A stretch of 64,000 bases of DNA, taken from Paenibacillus silvae (GTDB lineage Bacteria > Bacillota > Bacilli > Paenibacillales > Paenibacillaceae). Below, piece by piece: positions 52,638-62,091 of this stretch. Each line of letters opens with the position of its first letter. Position 1 is the stretch's first letter. The DNA is taken from positions 211,189 to 275,188 of the forward strand of contig NZ_BMFU01000005.1 of NCBI RefSeq assembly GCF_014639235.1, written 5' to 3'. The notes beneath the pieces are model-generated. The model saw nothing but the letters and a program-made list of their open reading frames with translations. It made no database searches and was not told the origin of the DNA. Both the position numbers and the translations under genes were made by a program.

Positions 52638-54266
52638 TCATCCCCGTTGCCCTGCACCGCGTTGCAGACGCATAAGCGGACGGAGAATTTTTTGCAAAAT
52701 CCGTGGATAACTGCCCAGCTCGTCCTTGCGCAGTACGCGAAGCATCACCATCAGAACAAGGTACACCACAACGACCAGCACGCCTACAACCACACAGGTC
52801 AGCAGGAATGATACACGTGCAGGCAGGAACGCGCCAAAGATCTGATTTCCGCTCCAATTGGCTGCAAAACCGACCGCTGCCGCGAGAAGCACCGTAACAA
52901 TGAAGCCCAGCCAGCGATCGCCCATAATAGAGAAATCTACAATTTTGCGCAGCACGCGCAAATTCAGATACGTAATCACCAGGAAACAGAGGGCCGTTGC
53001 AATGATGATGCCATAGATGCCAAACAGCGGCGCCAGAATAAGACTCGCAATCAGCTTGACGATAATGCCCGCCGCTACGCTGATCATGGTAATCCGCGGT
53101 TTACCTACCCCAAGCAGGATCGAGTTAGTAGTCATCATCGTAATCTGGAAGATGGTGCCGAACGTCAGCAGCGCAATAATCGGCGTTCCATCCGGGCTCG
53201 TGAACAGCAAACCGTTTACCGAATAAGCAGCTGCACACAGCGCGATCACAATGGGCATGCCCGTCAAGATGGAAATACGCATGGCCAGCGTAACCTGGTT
53301 TTTCAGATGCAGCTCATCCTTACGGGCAAAAGCCGCCGAAATCACAGGTACCAGAGACTGGCTCAGTGCAATCGCCAGAATCGGCGGAATGCCTGCAATA
53401 CTTTGTGCCTTCGCCCCCAGAATAGCCAGTACGCCAGTCGCTTCCTCCAGCCCGATCCGTCCACTGAGCAGCGGAACAACAAGGGAGGAGTCAATAAAGT
53501 TGATTGCGGGAACCGCAAGGGAGGACAACACAATCGGAATCGATAATTTGAAAATATCAGCATAAATGCCCCGCATCGGCAGCTGTTCTGCCCGCTCATA
53601 ATTCAGCTGTGCCGCACGATCATTCTTGCGCAGCTTTAGTGTGAAATACAGCATGACGGCAAACGCCCCGATACTGCCAAACACACCCCCGAAGGACGCG
53701 CCAGCCGCAATGGTCTGATCATCGTAATTCCACTGAAGCATTAAATATGCTACTACAATCGCTGTACCTACACGCGCGAACTGCTCCACAATCTGCGATA
53801 TACCGCCCGCGGTCATATTGCCGCGTCCCTGGAAGTACCCACGCATCATGGCTATTGCCGGGAAGAGCAGCAAGGCCGGAGCCAGCGCCCGAATGGCACT
53901 CACAGATTCTGGCACTTTGGAAATGTTGGTTGCATAGAAAGGTGCCGCTAACCATAACAGCACAGACATGACCACACCGGCCACTGCCGCAAAGATCAAG
54001 GCAGCGCGGTAAATCTGCTGCGCTTCCCCCGCACGTCCGAGCGCGTAGCGTTCCGAAACCATTTTACTCAGCGTACTCGGGATACCTGCGGTTGCAACAG
54101 TTAACAGCATTAAATACACCGTATTGGAGATCGTAAAGGATGCGTTACCGATATCTCCGAGGATATGCTCCAGCGGCACGCGCTGCACCAGACCAAGCAC
54201 CCTTGCAATCAGTGCGGCGGCCGCCAAAATGAGCGTACCCTTAATAAATGTTTCCTTCTTAGACAA
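52638..54266 (-). CDS. MOP-superfamily flippase, YtgP/SpoVB-like
   Basis: 542 residues, about 14 helices. The start ETFIKGTLILAAAALIARVL and TAGIPSTLSKMVSE are typical of the YtgP/SpoVB polysaccharide-biosynthesis group, which flip lipid-linked cell-wall precursors (MurJ-like role in Bacillus YtgP, cortex role in SpoVB). I chose TTG 54266 with AAGGGGAA upstream; an earlier GTG (54293) is less well placed. The C-terminal end is basic (LMRLQRGAGQRG). Confidence 0.88.
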   Translation of the reverse strand: MSKKETFIKGTLILAAAALIARVLGLVQRVPLEHILGDIGNASFTISNTVYLMLLTVATAGIPSTLSKMVSERYALGRAGEAQQIYRAALIFAAVAGVVMSVLLWLAAPFYATNISKVPESVSAIRALAPALLLFPAIAMMRGYFQGRGNMTAGGISQIVEQFARVGTAIVVAYLMLQWNYDDQTIAAGASFGGVFGSIGAFAVMLYFTLKLRKNDRAAQLNYERAEQLPMRGIYADIFKLSIPIVLSSLAVPAINFIDSSLVVPLLSGRIGLEEATGVLAILGAKAQSIAGIPPILAIALSQSLVPVISAAFARKDELHLKNQVTLAMRISILTGMPIVIALCAAAYSVNGLLFTSPDGTPIIALLTFGTIFQITMMTTNSILLGVGKPRITMISVAAGIIVKLIASLILAPLFGIYGIIIATALCFLVITYLNLRVLRKIVDFSIMGDRWLGFIVTVLLAAAVGFAANWSGNQIFGAFLPARVSFLLTCVVVGVLVVVVYLVLMVMLRVLRKDELGSYPRILQKILRPLMRLQRGAGQRG

Positions 54267-54332
54267 AACGAATTCCCCTTCTTTCCCCCACACCGGACCT
54301 CACTCCGGCCCTAAGCTATCTAACCTGACATT

Positions 54333-54824
54333 CTAGGCGAATCGGACCACCCAAATAATGAATAACACAATCATCACCAGCTGCAAAATAATCTTCATCA
54401 CTGTGCTCGTAAACAGCCCGACAACAGAGCCGAATCCAACCTTGGATGCCTTGGAGGGGGAAGACCCTCCGATTAATTCCCCGATAAATGCGCCAAGAAA
54501 CGGGCCGAGAACAAGTCCAAAGGCCGGGATGACAAATGGCCCGATAATGACCCCGATTGTACTCAGCGTTGTGGATAGCTTGGAGCCGCCGAACCTTTTT
54601 ACACCCCAAGCACTGACCACGTAATCCGCCACGAACAGTACAACAACAATCAGAACCTGAATAATCCAGAACCATACACCGAACGGATCAAAGCTGAAAA
54701 ACCAGCCGTAGACCAGAAACGCGAAGAAAATCGCAATCGCACCCGGCAGAATCGGATATACCGTGCCAGCCATGCCTACTGCAAAGAGCAGTACAATTAA
54801 AATCCAGCCAACGGTTGCAAGCAA
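54333..54824 (-). CDS. DUF456 family membrane protein
   Basis: 163 residues, about five helices, Gly-rich. GLVLGPFLGAFIGELIGG is the DUF456 signature-like glycine zipper. The start is TTG at 54824 with AGGGGGAA eight bases upstream, three bases after the HAD stop, so it is one operon with that gene. The function is unknown. Confidence 0.88.
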   Translation of the reverse strand: MLATVGWILIVLLFAVGMAGTVYPILPGAIAIFFAFLVYGWFFSFDPFGVWFWIIQVLIVVVLFVADYVVSAWGVKRFGGSKLSTTLSTIGVIIGPFVIPAFGLVLGPFLGAFIGELIGGSSPSKASKVGFGSVVGLFTSTVMKIILQLVMIVLFIIWVVRFA

Positions 54825-54827
54825 AGG

Positions 54828-55577
54828 TTATTCCCCCTTCAATATATGTTCACGAATCAGGTGGGCAATGCCGTCTTCATTGTTACTTCCAATAATCATA
54901 TCCGCTGCCTGCTTCACCTGCTCCTGTGCATTGCCCATGGCAACCCCCAGACCTACCGCTTCAATCACGGCAAGATCGTTCAGACTGTCACCTACAGCAA
55001 CCACTTCCGACATGTCGATGCCCAGCAGCTTGCACACTTCGGCTACACCGGTCGCTTTGGATACATTCGCCGGGTTAACCTCAATGTTCACAGGGGAGGA
55101 ATTAGTCATTTGCAGACCACCCATCTCCTGCAGCTCCATCATAATCTGATGACGAATCTCATCATCCTCGGTCGTGAAGCCAAACTTCAGCCATTCCCGT
55201 CCTTCAAGATCATCCGTCCAGCGATCACGATTAAACAGTTCCTCCACGGAGTATGCCCAGTACCAGCTGTTATATTTCTCCCCGATCTCATACATCTTGC
55301 GAATCAAGGACGGGTCCATCAGATGGCGCATATGCAGCTCATGCGGCGCTTTCCAGACCTCACTGCCGTTAACCGTTACCATCGGAGTCTCCAATGCAAG
55401 CTGTACCGCATAAGGCATGGCGTGATATACCGCTCTTCCTGTAGACAGGCACACATGTACCCCGCGACGGATTGCAATCTGTATCCATTTGGCCGTCTCC
55501 TGTGTAATTTCATGATTATCATTCAGCAGCGTACCGTCCATATCCAGGGCGAGCAGCTTGTATTTCAGTTCACTCAT
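54828..55577 (-). CDS. Cof-type HAD-IIB family phosphatase
   Basis: 249 residues. LLALDMDGTLLN holds the nucleophile and acid Asp residues, LSTGRA motif II, and VAVGDSLNDLAVIEAV motif IV. The Cof/YidA group hydrolyses sugar phosphates or related metabolites; the substrate is unknown. The ATG at 55577 follows GGAGGATTTACAGC. It precedes the DUF456 and flippase genes on the same strand. Confidence 0.92.
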   Translation of the reverse strand: MSELKYKLLALDMDGTLLNDNHEITQETAKWIQIAIRRGVHVCLSTGRAVYHAMPYAVQLALETPMVTVNGSEVWKAPHELHMRHLMDPSLIRKMYEIGEKYNSWYWAYSVEELFNRDRWTDDLEGREWLKFGFTTEDDEIRHQIMMELQEMGGLQMTNSSPVNIEVNPANVSKATGVAEVCKLLGIDMSEVVAVGDSLNDLAVIEAVGLGVAMGNAQEQVKQAADMIIGSNNEDGIAHLIREHILKGE

Positions 55578-55760
55578 GCTGTAAATCCTCCTCCAGTATT
55601 TCTCTCTCCATTAAAACAACAAGATCGCCCGGTACCTGCCAATGGCAGACTCCCCCGGACGTCACAGCTAACGACATTTTACCACAGAACATGCATATGC
55701 AACAAAGTAACCTGTATTCGGCGCTTTGACACTTCGTTTCCGAAAAATAAAACATCAAAA

Positions 55761-55836
55761 ACCGCCTGCCGTGAACTGCACCTCCAATGAGTAGTTGTTT
55801 CTATTCATTGGGATGCAGTTCACTGCTGCAGACGGT
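55761..55836 (-). terminator. Very long hairpin after the metal importer operon
   Basis: ACCGCCTGCC then GTGAACTGCA and CCTCCAATGA (55761-55790) pair with TCATTGGGAT, GCAGTTCAC and GCAGACGGT (55805-55836), giving a stem of about 28 bp with few mismatches. On the minus strand it ends in GGTTTTTGATGTTTTATTTT, so it can terminate the operon. Its size suggests a mobile hairpin element rather than a plain terminator. Confidence 0.75.
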
Positions 55837-55862
55837 CTTTGACGAATTATGTTCATCTCGCC

Positions 55863-56735
55863 TTACCTTGCCACATATTTACGACGTACATAACGAAGCA
55901 CAATGCCATGTTTCGGTGATAACAACAGCGCAAGCACAAACAGTATACCTGCAACCGCCACCATGCATCCCGCTATCGAAGCATCCATCACATACGCCAT
56001 CAGATAACCGCCAACAGAGGAAGCCACTCCAATCAGGACAGCGTACACAATCATTTTGCCTAGCTGATCCGTGAGCAGATAAGCGGCGGCCGCGGGTACA
56101 ATCAACATGCCAACCACAAGAATGGAGCCAACACTTTCAAATGAAGCCACCGATGTCATGGACACCAGCCCCATCAGCACATAATGAAACAGTACCACCG
56201 GGATGCCGCAGGCCGCTGCCAGAGCCGGATCAAACGCACACAGCTTGAACTGTTTATAGAACAGTCCCACAACGACAAGAATGACTAGCAGGGTAATGCC
56301 CAGCATCCACACCGCTCTGGGCCCTACATCCATCCCCCACAGCGTTAGCGTATCCCATTGTACATAAGCAATCTCTCCAAATAATACACAGTCCAGATCC
56401 AGATCAATATGCTGAGCGTTCAGACTGATCAGAATAACACCTGCAGCGAAGAGTGCAGTGAATACAATGCCAATGGAAGCATCCGAGGACAGCCCTCCCG
56501 CCTGAAGGCTTTGAATGAAAAATACCGTCAGTAACCCAAACACCGTTGCACCCAGCAGCATCCACAGCGAGTCTCTGGAGCCGCTCCACAGAAAAGCAAT
56601 CGCAATTCCGGGCAATACCGCATGGCTGATGGCATCTCCGACCAGAGCCATCCGCCGCAGGATCAGGAAACATCCAAGAATGGCACAAGCAGAGGACACT
56701 AATACTGCCGTTAAAATAATCCAGAATGTGGCCAT
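55863..56735 (-). CDS. Metal ABC transporter permease (second, TroD-like)
   Basis: 290 residues, eight to nine helices of the ABC-3 permease family (GDAISHAVLPGIAIAF, SVASFESVGSILVVGMLIVP). It pairs with the upstream permease to form the channel of a Mn/Zn-type importer. Its ATG comes directly after the previous stop (56736). Confidence 0.93.
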   Translation of the reverse strand: MATFWIILTAVLVSSACAILGCFLILRRMALVGDAISHAVLPGIAIAFLWSGSRDSLWMLLGATVFGLLTVFFIQSLQAGGLSSDASIGIVFTALFAAGVILISLNAQHIDLDLDCVLFGEIAYVQWDTLTLWGMDVGPRAVWMLGITLLVILVVVGLFYKQFKLCAFDPALAAACGIPVVLFHYVLMGLVSMTSVASFESVGSILVVGMLIVPAAAAYLLTDQLGKMIVYAVLIGVASSVGGYLMAYVMDASIAGCMVAVAGILFVLALLLSPKHGIVLRYVRRKYVAR

Positions 56736-57698
56736 TTACATCTCCCCCCGTTCCTGCATCTTGCCCTGAGCGGACAGTGTCTGAAGCGATGCATGCTCTT
56801 CGCGCAAATATTCAGATCTCGCCTGAATGCTGCGCAGCTTGCGAGCAAGCAGTCCGCGTCTTGGTGCGAGCAGCGCTGACCCGGCGAAGAGCACCGTAGC
56901 CGCGAGCACTGTGACCGGTCCTGTTGGCAGGTTCGGGACAAGTGTGCTGAACAATGTGCCTGCGGCACCGCTTAGTGCACCGAACAGTCCTGCCAACAGC
57001 ACCATAAGCGCAAGCGAATCCGTCCAGCACCTTGCTGCTGCCGCTGGAGTAACTAGCAGCGCTGCAACCAGCACCACCCCCACCGCTTGAATGCCCGCGA
57101 CAACAGCAATAACCGTGAGCAGCAGAATGAATTGTTCCAGAGCTCCTACAGGCAGTCCCATACCTCTTGCAAAGCCCGGATCAAAGCTGACAAGCTTGAA
57201 TTCTTTAAACCAGACAAGGCAGGCAATCAACAGTACAAGACATACTCCGCCCATAACATACACATCGGTCTGCACCATGGATGCGGCTTGCCCGAACAGG
57301 TACTTGTCGAGCCCGCTCTGACTCCCGCTGGCACTGTGCTGGATTCGTGTCAGCATCACCACGCCGATTCCGAAAAATACAGTTAATACGATGCCCATTG
57401 CCGTATCCTGCTTGATCCTTGAGAAGCGGGTGATCCATGAAATGCCGAAGGTCGCCACAATGCCCGCTACCAGCGCACCCAACAGAAACCATCCGATCGA
57501 TTTGGTTTCTGTCAGCATAAATGCAATACAGATTCCAGGCAGTGCCGCGTGTGCAAGTGTATCCCCCATCAGACTTTGACGACGAAGAAAGGTGAACGAG
57601 CCGATAATGCCGCTGCTGAAGCCAAGCAATATACAGCCGAGCAAAATCCAGCGGGTATTCGGATCAGACAGAATGGAAAGCAGCCAGTTCCCCATCAC
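56736..57698 (-). CDS. Metal ABC transporter permease (first, TroC-like)
   Basis: 320 residues, ABC-3 family: GDTLAHAALPGICIAF and AVGVVLVAALLVTPAAAA. It has a longer basic tail than its partner (RSIQARSEYLREEHASLQTL). Adjacent to the ATPase gene without a gap. Two non-identical permeases are a hallmark of Tro/Mts-type operons. Confidence 0.93.
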   Translation of the reverse strand: MMGNWLLSILSDPNTRWILLGCILLGFSSGIIGSFTFLRRQSLMGDTLAHAALPGICIAFMLTETKSIGWFLLGALVAGIVATFGISWITRFSRIKQDTAMGIVLTVFFGIGVVMLTRIQHSASGSQSGLDKYLFGQAASMVQTDVYVMGGVCLVLLIACLVWFKEFKLVSFDPGFARGMGLPVGALEQFILLLTVIAVVAGIQAVGVVLVAALLVTPAAAARCWTDSLALMVLLAGLFGALSGAAGTLFSTLVPNLPTGPVTVLAATVLFAGSALLAPRRGLLARKLRSIQARSEYLREEHASLQTLSAQGKMQERGEM

Positions 57699-58544
57699 TT
57701 ACACCTGTCCTTTCTCCGTCCGGCTGCCGATCATTGCAATCCGGCCTCCATAGGTCTCCTGTAAAGTATCCGGCACAAATACTTCATTGGTTGGTCCAGC
57801 CGCAACCAGACGCCCATTGAGCAGCAATACATGATCGAAGTATTCTTCTACCGTAGCCAGATCGTGATGAACAACCAGTACCGTTTTACCCTGCTTTTTC
57901 AGCTGTTCCAGCAGCGAGATGATGGCTTTCTCCGTTGTAGCGTCCACCCCTGCAAACGGTTCATCCATGAAATACAGGTCTGCATCCTGCACCAAAGCTC
58001 TTGCGAGAAATACACGCTGCTGCTGTCCACCCGACAGTTGGCTGATCTGACGGTACATGTAATCTCCCATGCCCACCTGTTCAAGACAATGGGCAGCCAG
58101 TTCCTTCTCCTTTTTGCCCGGGCGGCGAAACCAGCCCAGATGTCCATATCTGCCCATCATAACTACATCCAGGGCGTGAGTCGGAAAATCCCAATCTACA
58201 GACTCCCTCTGCGGCACATATCCGATACGCCTCCGTGATTCACGGTAAGAACGTCCGAAAATTTCTACGTCACCGTGCATCTTCGGCACAAGTCCCAGCA
58301 CGGCCTTGATCAGCGTTGACTTGCCCGCTCCGTTCGGTCCAAGAATACCGATCAGCTGCCCTTCAGGCACATCAAAGGATACGTTGCTGAGCACCGGTTT
58401 TTTATGATAAGCCACCGCCAGGTTCCTTACTTGAAGAGGAATAGTTGCCGTGCTTGTTTCCCTCACGGGTTCACCATGCCACTTACGTTCCATACGCTCT
58501 GCCTCCAGATTTGCTGCATTCATTTCATTCACGCCATTCATCAT
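57699..58544 (-). CDS. Metal ABC transporter ATP-binding protein (TroB-like)
   Basis: 281 residues. Walker A GPNGAGKS, signature LSGGQQQR, Walker B DLYFMDEP, His loop VVHHDL. Family of manganese/zinc/iron chelate importers. The first 40 residues are an extra polar segment. GGGGAG lies just before the ATG pair. Confidence 0.94.
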   Translation of the reverse strand: MMNGVNEMNAANLEAERMERKWHGEPVRETSTATIPLQVRNLAVAYHKKPVLSNVSFDVPEGQLIGILGPNGAGKSTLIKAVLGLVPKMHGDVEIFGRSYRESRRRIGYVPQRESVDWDFPTHALDVVMMGRYGHLGWFRRPGKKEKELAAHCLEQVGMGDYMYRQISQLSGGQQQRVFLARALVQDADLYFMDEPFAGVDATTEKAIISLLEQLKKQGKTVLVVHHDLATVEEYFDHVLLLNGRLVAAGPTNEVFVPDTLQETYGGRIAMIGSRTEKGQV

Positions 58545-58580
58545 TCATTCACTCCCCTTCCCCAGGTTGAATATTAAATA

Positions 58581-59537
58581 TTATTTCAAAGCCGCTGCAA
58601 TAGTTTCGACATTATGCCGAACCATTCCGATATAAGTGCCCTCTTCCGTTCCTTCAGGCCCCATTGCATCCGAGAACAATTCCCCGCCAATGCTGACGGT
58701 ATGGCCCTTCTCAGCGGCTCCGGCAATGATCGCTTCCATCGCTTTCGCAGGTACACTGGATTCTATAAATACCGCTTTGATCTGATTTTCTACAAGGAAA
58801 TCCCGCAGTTCACTTACATCCTTGGCTCCGTATTCAGCAGCAGTACTGATGCCCTGAAGCCCCATCACTTTAATCCCGTAGGCTTGACCAAAATAGCCGA
58901 ATGCGTCATGTGCTGTAACCAGCACACGGCTTGCCTCGGGAATCTGTCCGATTTTCTCCCGTACTTCTGTATCCAGTGCATCCAGCTGCTCAAGATAACG
59001 CTCAGCCTGAGCTGTATACTGCTCCTTATGGTCCGGGTCCGCTTCTATAAGTGTGTCGCGGACAGCTTCTGCTGCGCGCATCCAGTGTTTGACGTTGAAC
59101 CAGACATGCGGGTCATACTCCGTTCCGCCTGTCGCTTGACCGGAATGCAGCTCCTCTGTCGGAATTCTCTCGGCCACTGCGGTCACCAGCTTGCTTTTGG
59201 ACATTTTCTCCAGGATGCTGGTCATTTTACCTTCCAGATGCAGACCGTTATAGAAAATCACCTCCGCTTGCTCCAGCTTGCGAATATCCCCTTGGGATGC
59301 TTTGTACAGATGCGGGTCCACCCCTGGCCCCATCAAACCGGTAACCTCAACATATGCTCCGCCTACTTCTCGTGCGACATCCGCAATCATACCTGTAGTC
59401 GCAGTAACCCGAACCTTCCCTGCGTCATTCTCACCCCCACCAGTAGTACCAGAACAAGCTGTCAGTACGATTATTAGCACAACACATGCCAATGTCATCA
59501 AACCTCGATGTATCCCCCTCATCTTCACCTTAATCAA
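58581..59537 (-). CDS. Metal-binding lipoprotein (TroA/PsaA-like), probably Mn2+
   Basis: 318 residues. The signal peptide ends in LTACS (lipidated Cys near 28). The cluster A-I fold has the ligand set of Mn-type proteins: His in VDPHLY, His in DPHVWF, Glu in FIESSVP and Asp in FSDAMGPEG. The His-rich loop of zinc-specific ZnuA is absent, so manganese is favoured. First gene of the operon; TTG start at 59537 after GGGGAG. Confidence 0.93.
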   Translation of the reverse strand: MIKVKMRGIHRGLMTLACVVLIIVLTACSGTTGGGENDAGKVRVTATTGMIADVAREVGGAYVEVTGLMGPGVDPHLYKASQGDIRKLEQAEVIFYNGLHLEGKMTSILEKMSKSKLVTAVAERIPTEELHSGQATGGTEYDPHVWFNVKHWMRAAEAVRDTLIEADPDHKEQYTAQAERYLEQLDALDTEVREKIGQIPEASRVLVTAHDAFGYFGQAYGIKVMGLQGISTAAEYGAKDVSELRDFLVENQIKAVFIESSVPAKAMEAIIAGAAEKGHTVSIGGELFSDAMGPEGTEEGTYIGMVRHNVETIAAALK

Positions 59538-59588
59538 GCTACATCTCCCCTTTCCCTGCTCTAAAATATTTGTCCATAACTAATTAAC

Positions 59589-59640
59589 TTGTACAAGGCA
59601 CTAATTTTTAAACATGTCTAATAATGTTTCCCTTGTGCAA
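59589..59640. promoter_or_regulatory. Nested inverted repeats upstream of the metal importer
   Basis: TTGTACAAGG (59589-59598) faces CCTTGTGCAA (59631-59640), and inside it AAACAT (59610-59615) faces ATGTTT (59624-59629). This is the expected place for a MntR- or Zur-like operator; neither consensus is matched closely. Confidence 0.5.
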
Positions 59641-59664
59641 ATTTTATCCGATGACAAAACAAAA

Positions 59665-59687
59665 GGCAAGGGATAATTTCCCTTGCC
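59665..59687 (-). terminator. Terminator of the first penicillin-binding protein gene
   Basis: Minus strand: GGCAAGGGA pairs with TCCCTTGCC, followed by TTTTGTTTTG. It lies 100 bases past the gene end. Confidence 0.8.
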
Positions 59688-59787
59688 TGTCCATAAGGAT
59701 ATGAGATTGAAATTTGCAGACCAGATCAATAGGTCTTTTAGCTTTGCGGATATACACAAAATCGTACAAAAGCTTCAAACGGTATTC

Positions 59788-61761
59788 TTACTCCTGCTTC
59801 TGATCCTTCTTGCCCTTAGGGATGCCGTCAAGGCCATACACCTCATCATACGCATCAAAGATTTTGCGTGCGATTGGTGAAGCGCTGACCGAACCAAATC
59901 CACCCTCGGGTACAACTACCGCTACAGCCAGCTTGGGATTATCCCTTGGTGCAAAAGCGATAAACACACCGTTCTCCTTTTTATTCGGCCCGGTTCCCTG
60001 CTCGGAGGTTCCTGTTTTTCTGGCAAAATCATAAGGGAAACCCTCAAACGAACTTACCTTTGTCACCATGCCCTTATGCACCTCGTTCCAGTGCGCATCC
60101 GCAAACTGCACCTCATTCAGCACTTTCGGCGTAAATTTCTTCACCACGTTGCCATCTGCATCCCGAATTTCCTTCACCAGATGGGGCTCCATCCGTTTGC
60201 CCTTGTTCGCCAGCATTGTCGTGTACTGTGCCAGCTGCATCGTCGTATATTTGGCTTGCTGTCCAAATGACGCGAACGCCAGACGTGTCAGCGCAGATTC
60301 ATCATTGTCCGCTTTATATTCCAACTGACCAAGAAATTCATTGGGCAGATCAATGCCTGTGGACACACCCAAACCAAAACTCTTCATGTATTCGTCCCAT
60401 TTCTCGATGCCCTTGTCTCCACCGTATTTTCTTAACAACTGCTTGCCTACCATATCAATCATGAATGCATTGGATGATTTCTCGATGGCTTTCCGTGCAG
60501 TAATATTTCCATTGTACGCCGAGTGTGAGTTTCTCACTTGTCGTCCGTCTTTGCCAAGTACGGCATAACCCTTATCAGGATACGTCTGTCCTGCAGTGAA
60601 CAATCCTTCCTTCAACCCGATGAGCACGCTGAGCGGTTTAATAACCGATCCCAGCAACACCACGGATTCGGCGTGACGCGGCTTGTTATCATTCGGAGGA
60701 AAAGACTCTGTTGTGCCGTTGCGGAATACAAACTTGATCTTGTCATAATCCCAGTCATTCGGATCATAGTCCGGCATGCTGGCCATCGCTACAATATTAC
60801 CTGTATCAACTTCCATAGCTACAGCATACCCGGTAATTGCCTTCGGCAGCTTCCGTAATTCATCGGTAATCGCTTGTTGTGTTGCCAGCTGAATTTCCTT
60901 GTTGATCGTGGAAATCAGACTGTACCCCTTCTCCGGCGGAGTCAGCTCCATTGTGCCTGTAGGCAAATTACGAGAGTCGATGTCAATGGATTGATATCCG
61001 CTTCGCCCGCGAAGCTCCTGCTGATACTGCAGCTCCAGCCCGTCAAATCCCACTCTCTCATCCTGAGAATATACCAAGCCCGGATCACGTTGGGAGGCAG
61101 ACTCCTGGATAATGGTCTGGTACTGCTTCATGGTCGTTGGAACACGCTTGAATTCCCGTGTGTAACCAATAACCTGCACAGCCACCCGGTCCGGGTCATA
61201 TCGGCGCACATTTTCTTCCAGAACCATGATGCCGGGATAATCTGCTTTTTTCTCCATAAAATAGGCAATTTCCCGGGTCGACAGATCGGACTTGACCAGC
61301 CTTGGCACATAACCAAACGTTTTCTGGTGATCCAGATCCAGTCGTTTAATAATCTCCTCTGCATCTGGCTGTTTCTCGTCTCCTGGATTGAATCGTTTGA
61401 ATATATCTGCAAGTTCACGGGCCAGTTCCTCGGCTTCCTGCCTGCGATCGTCATTGCGATAGTCCTCATATAAGAGAACATACAGGGACTGTACTGGCTC
61501 CGAATAAGCAAGCGCCACTTTACCGGTCGCATCATAGATCGGACCACGTACAGGAGCAAGCGGAATATCCTTTGTATTGCGGGTAGACTCCATATACGTC
61601 AACTCAGGCCCCTCGACAAACTGCACAAACGCCAGCCGGAAAATGAGGATACTGAATATAACAAATGCCGCGAAAAAAAACACGTTCAGTCTGGCTGTGG
61701 AAGGTTTGTTAACCGCGCGCTCGTCTTCATTCGGCGGTTTGTTCTTGAATCGTTTGAACAT
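59788..61761 (-). CDS. Class B penicillin-binding protein, PBP2/PbpA-like
   Basis: 657 residues. An N-terminal helix (25-45), a dimerisation domain (PLAPVRGPIYDATGKVALAY), then the D,D-transpeptidase with SVIK (SxxK nucleophile) in VVLLGSVIKPLS, SSN in EKSSNAFMID and KTGT in ARKTGTSEQG. It cross-links peptidoglycan, for elongation or spore wall. ATG 61761 (MFKRFKNKPPNE) follows GGAGAG. Close paralogue of the next gene. A hydrophilic Lys/Gln tail ends it. Confidence 0.94.
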   Translation of the reverse strand: MFKRFKNKPPNEDERAVNKPSTARLNVFFFAAFVIFSILIFRLAFVQFVEGPELTYMESTRNTKDIPLAPVRGPIYDATGKVALAYSEPVQSLYVLLYEDYRNDDRRQEAEELARELADIFKRFNPGDEKQPDAEEIIKRLDLDHQKTFGYVPRLVKSDLSTREIAYFMEKKADYPGIMVLEENVRRYDPDRVAVQVIGYTREFKRVPTTMKQYQTIIQESASQRDPGLVYSQDERVGFDGLELQYQQELRGRSGYQSIDIDSRNLPTGTMELTPPEKGYSLISTINKEIQLATQQAITDELRKLPKAITGYAVAMEVDTGNIVAMASMPDYDPNDWDYDKIKFVFRNGTTESFPPNDNKPRHAESVVLLGSVIKPLSVLIGLKEGLFTAGQTYPDKGYAVLGKDGRQVRNSHSAYNGNITARKAIEKSSNAFMIDMVGKQLLRKYGGDKGIEKWDEYMKSFGLGVSTGIDLPNEFLGQLEYKADNDESALTRLAFASFGQQAKYTTMQLAQYTTMLANKGKRMEPHLVKEIRDADGNVVKKFTPKVLNEVQFADAHWNEVHKGMVTKVSSFEGFPYDFARKTGTSEQGTGPNKKENGVFIAFAPRDNPKLAVAVVVPEGGFGSVSASPIARKIFDAYDEVYGLDGIPKGKKDQKQE

Positions 61762-62034
61762 AGATGCTGTTCTCTCCGTTCTTTGTAAGATGGTAAAAGA
61801 CAAAATGTATATTCACGTCAAAATGTCATTACAGATGCAAATGGCGTCATTCTACATCTTTTAAGTTTATCAAAAGCTCACTGTAACGTCTTTCTATTTT
61901 TGGTTACATTTTCGTAATGAGCTTCATATGATAAATAATACACAAACTCACAGTTTCCAGCTTAAAAGAGAAAAATCCCCTCTGTATATAACGTTATACC
62001 GGGGAATAGGTTACATAAAAACGCAACAAAAATA
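61762..62034. other. Region between the two penicillin-binding protein genes
   Basis: No gene. It must hold the promoter of the first gene; the terminator of the second lies at 62035. No clear regulator site is seen. Confidence 0.5.
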
Positions 62035-62060
62035 GGCCCCAGCAAAACATGCTGAGGGCC
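62025..62060 (-). terminator. Terminator of the second penicillin-binding protein gene
   Basis: Minus strand: GGCCCTCAGCA pairs with TGCTGGGGCC, followed by TATTTTTGTTG. Confidence 0.85.
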
Positions 62061-62091
62061 TTCTTCTGCCTGTAGTATCTCCACTACCGGA

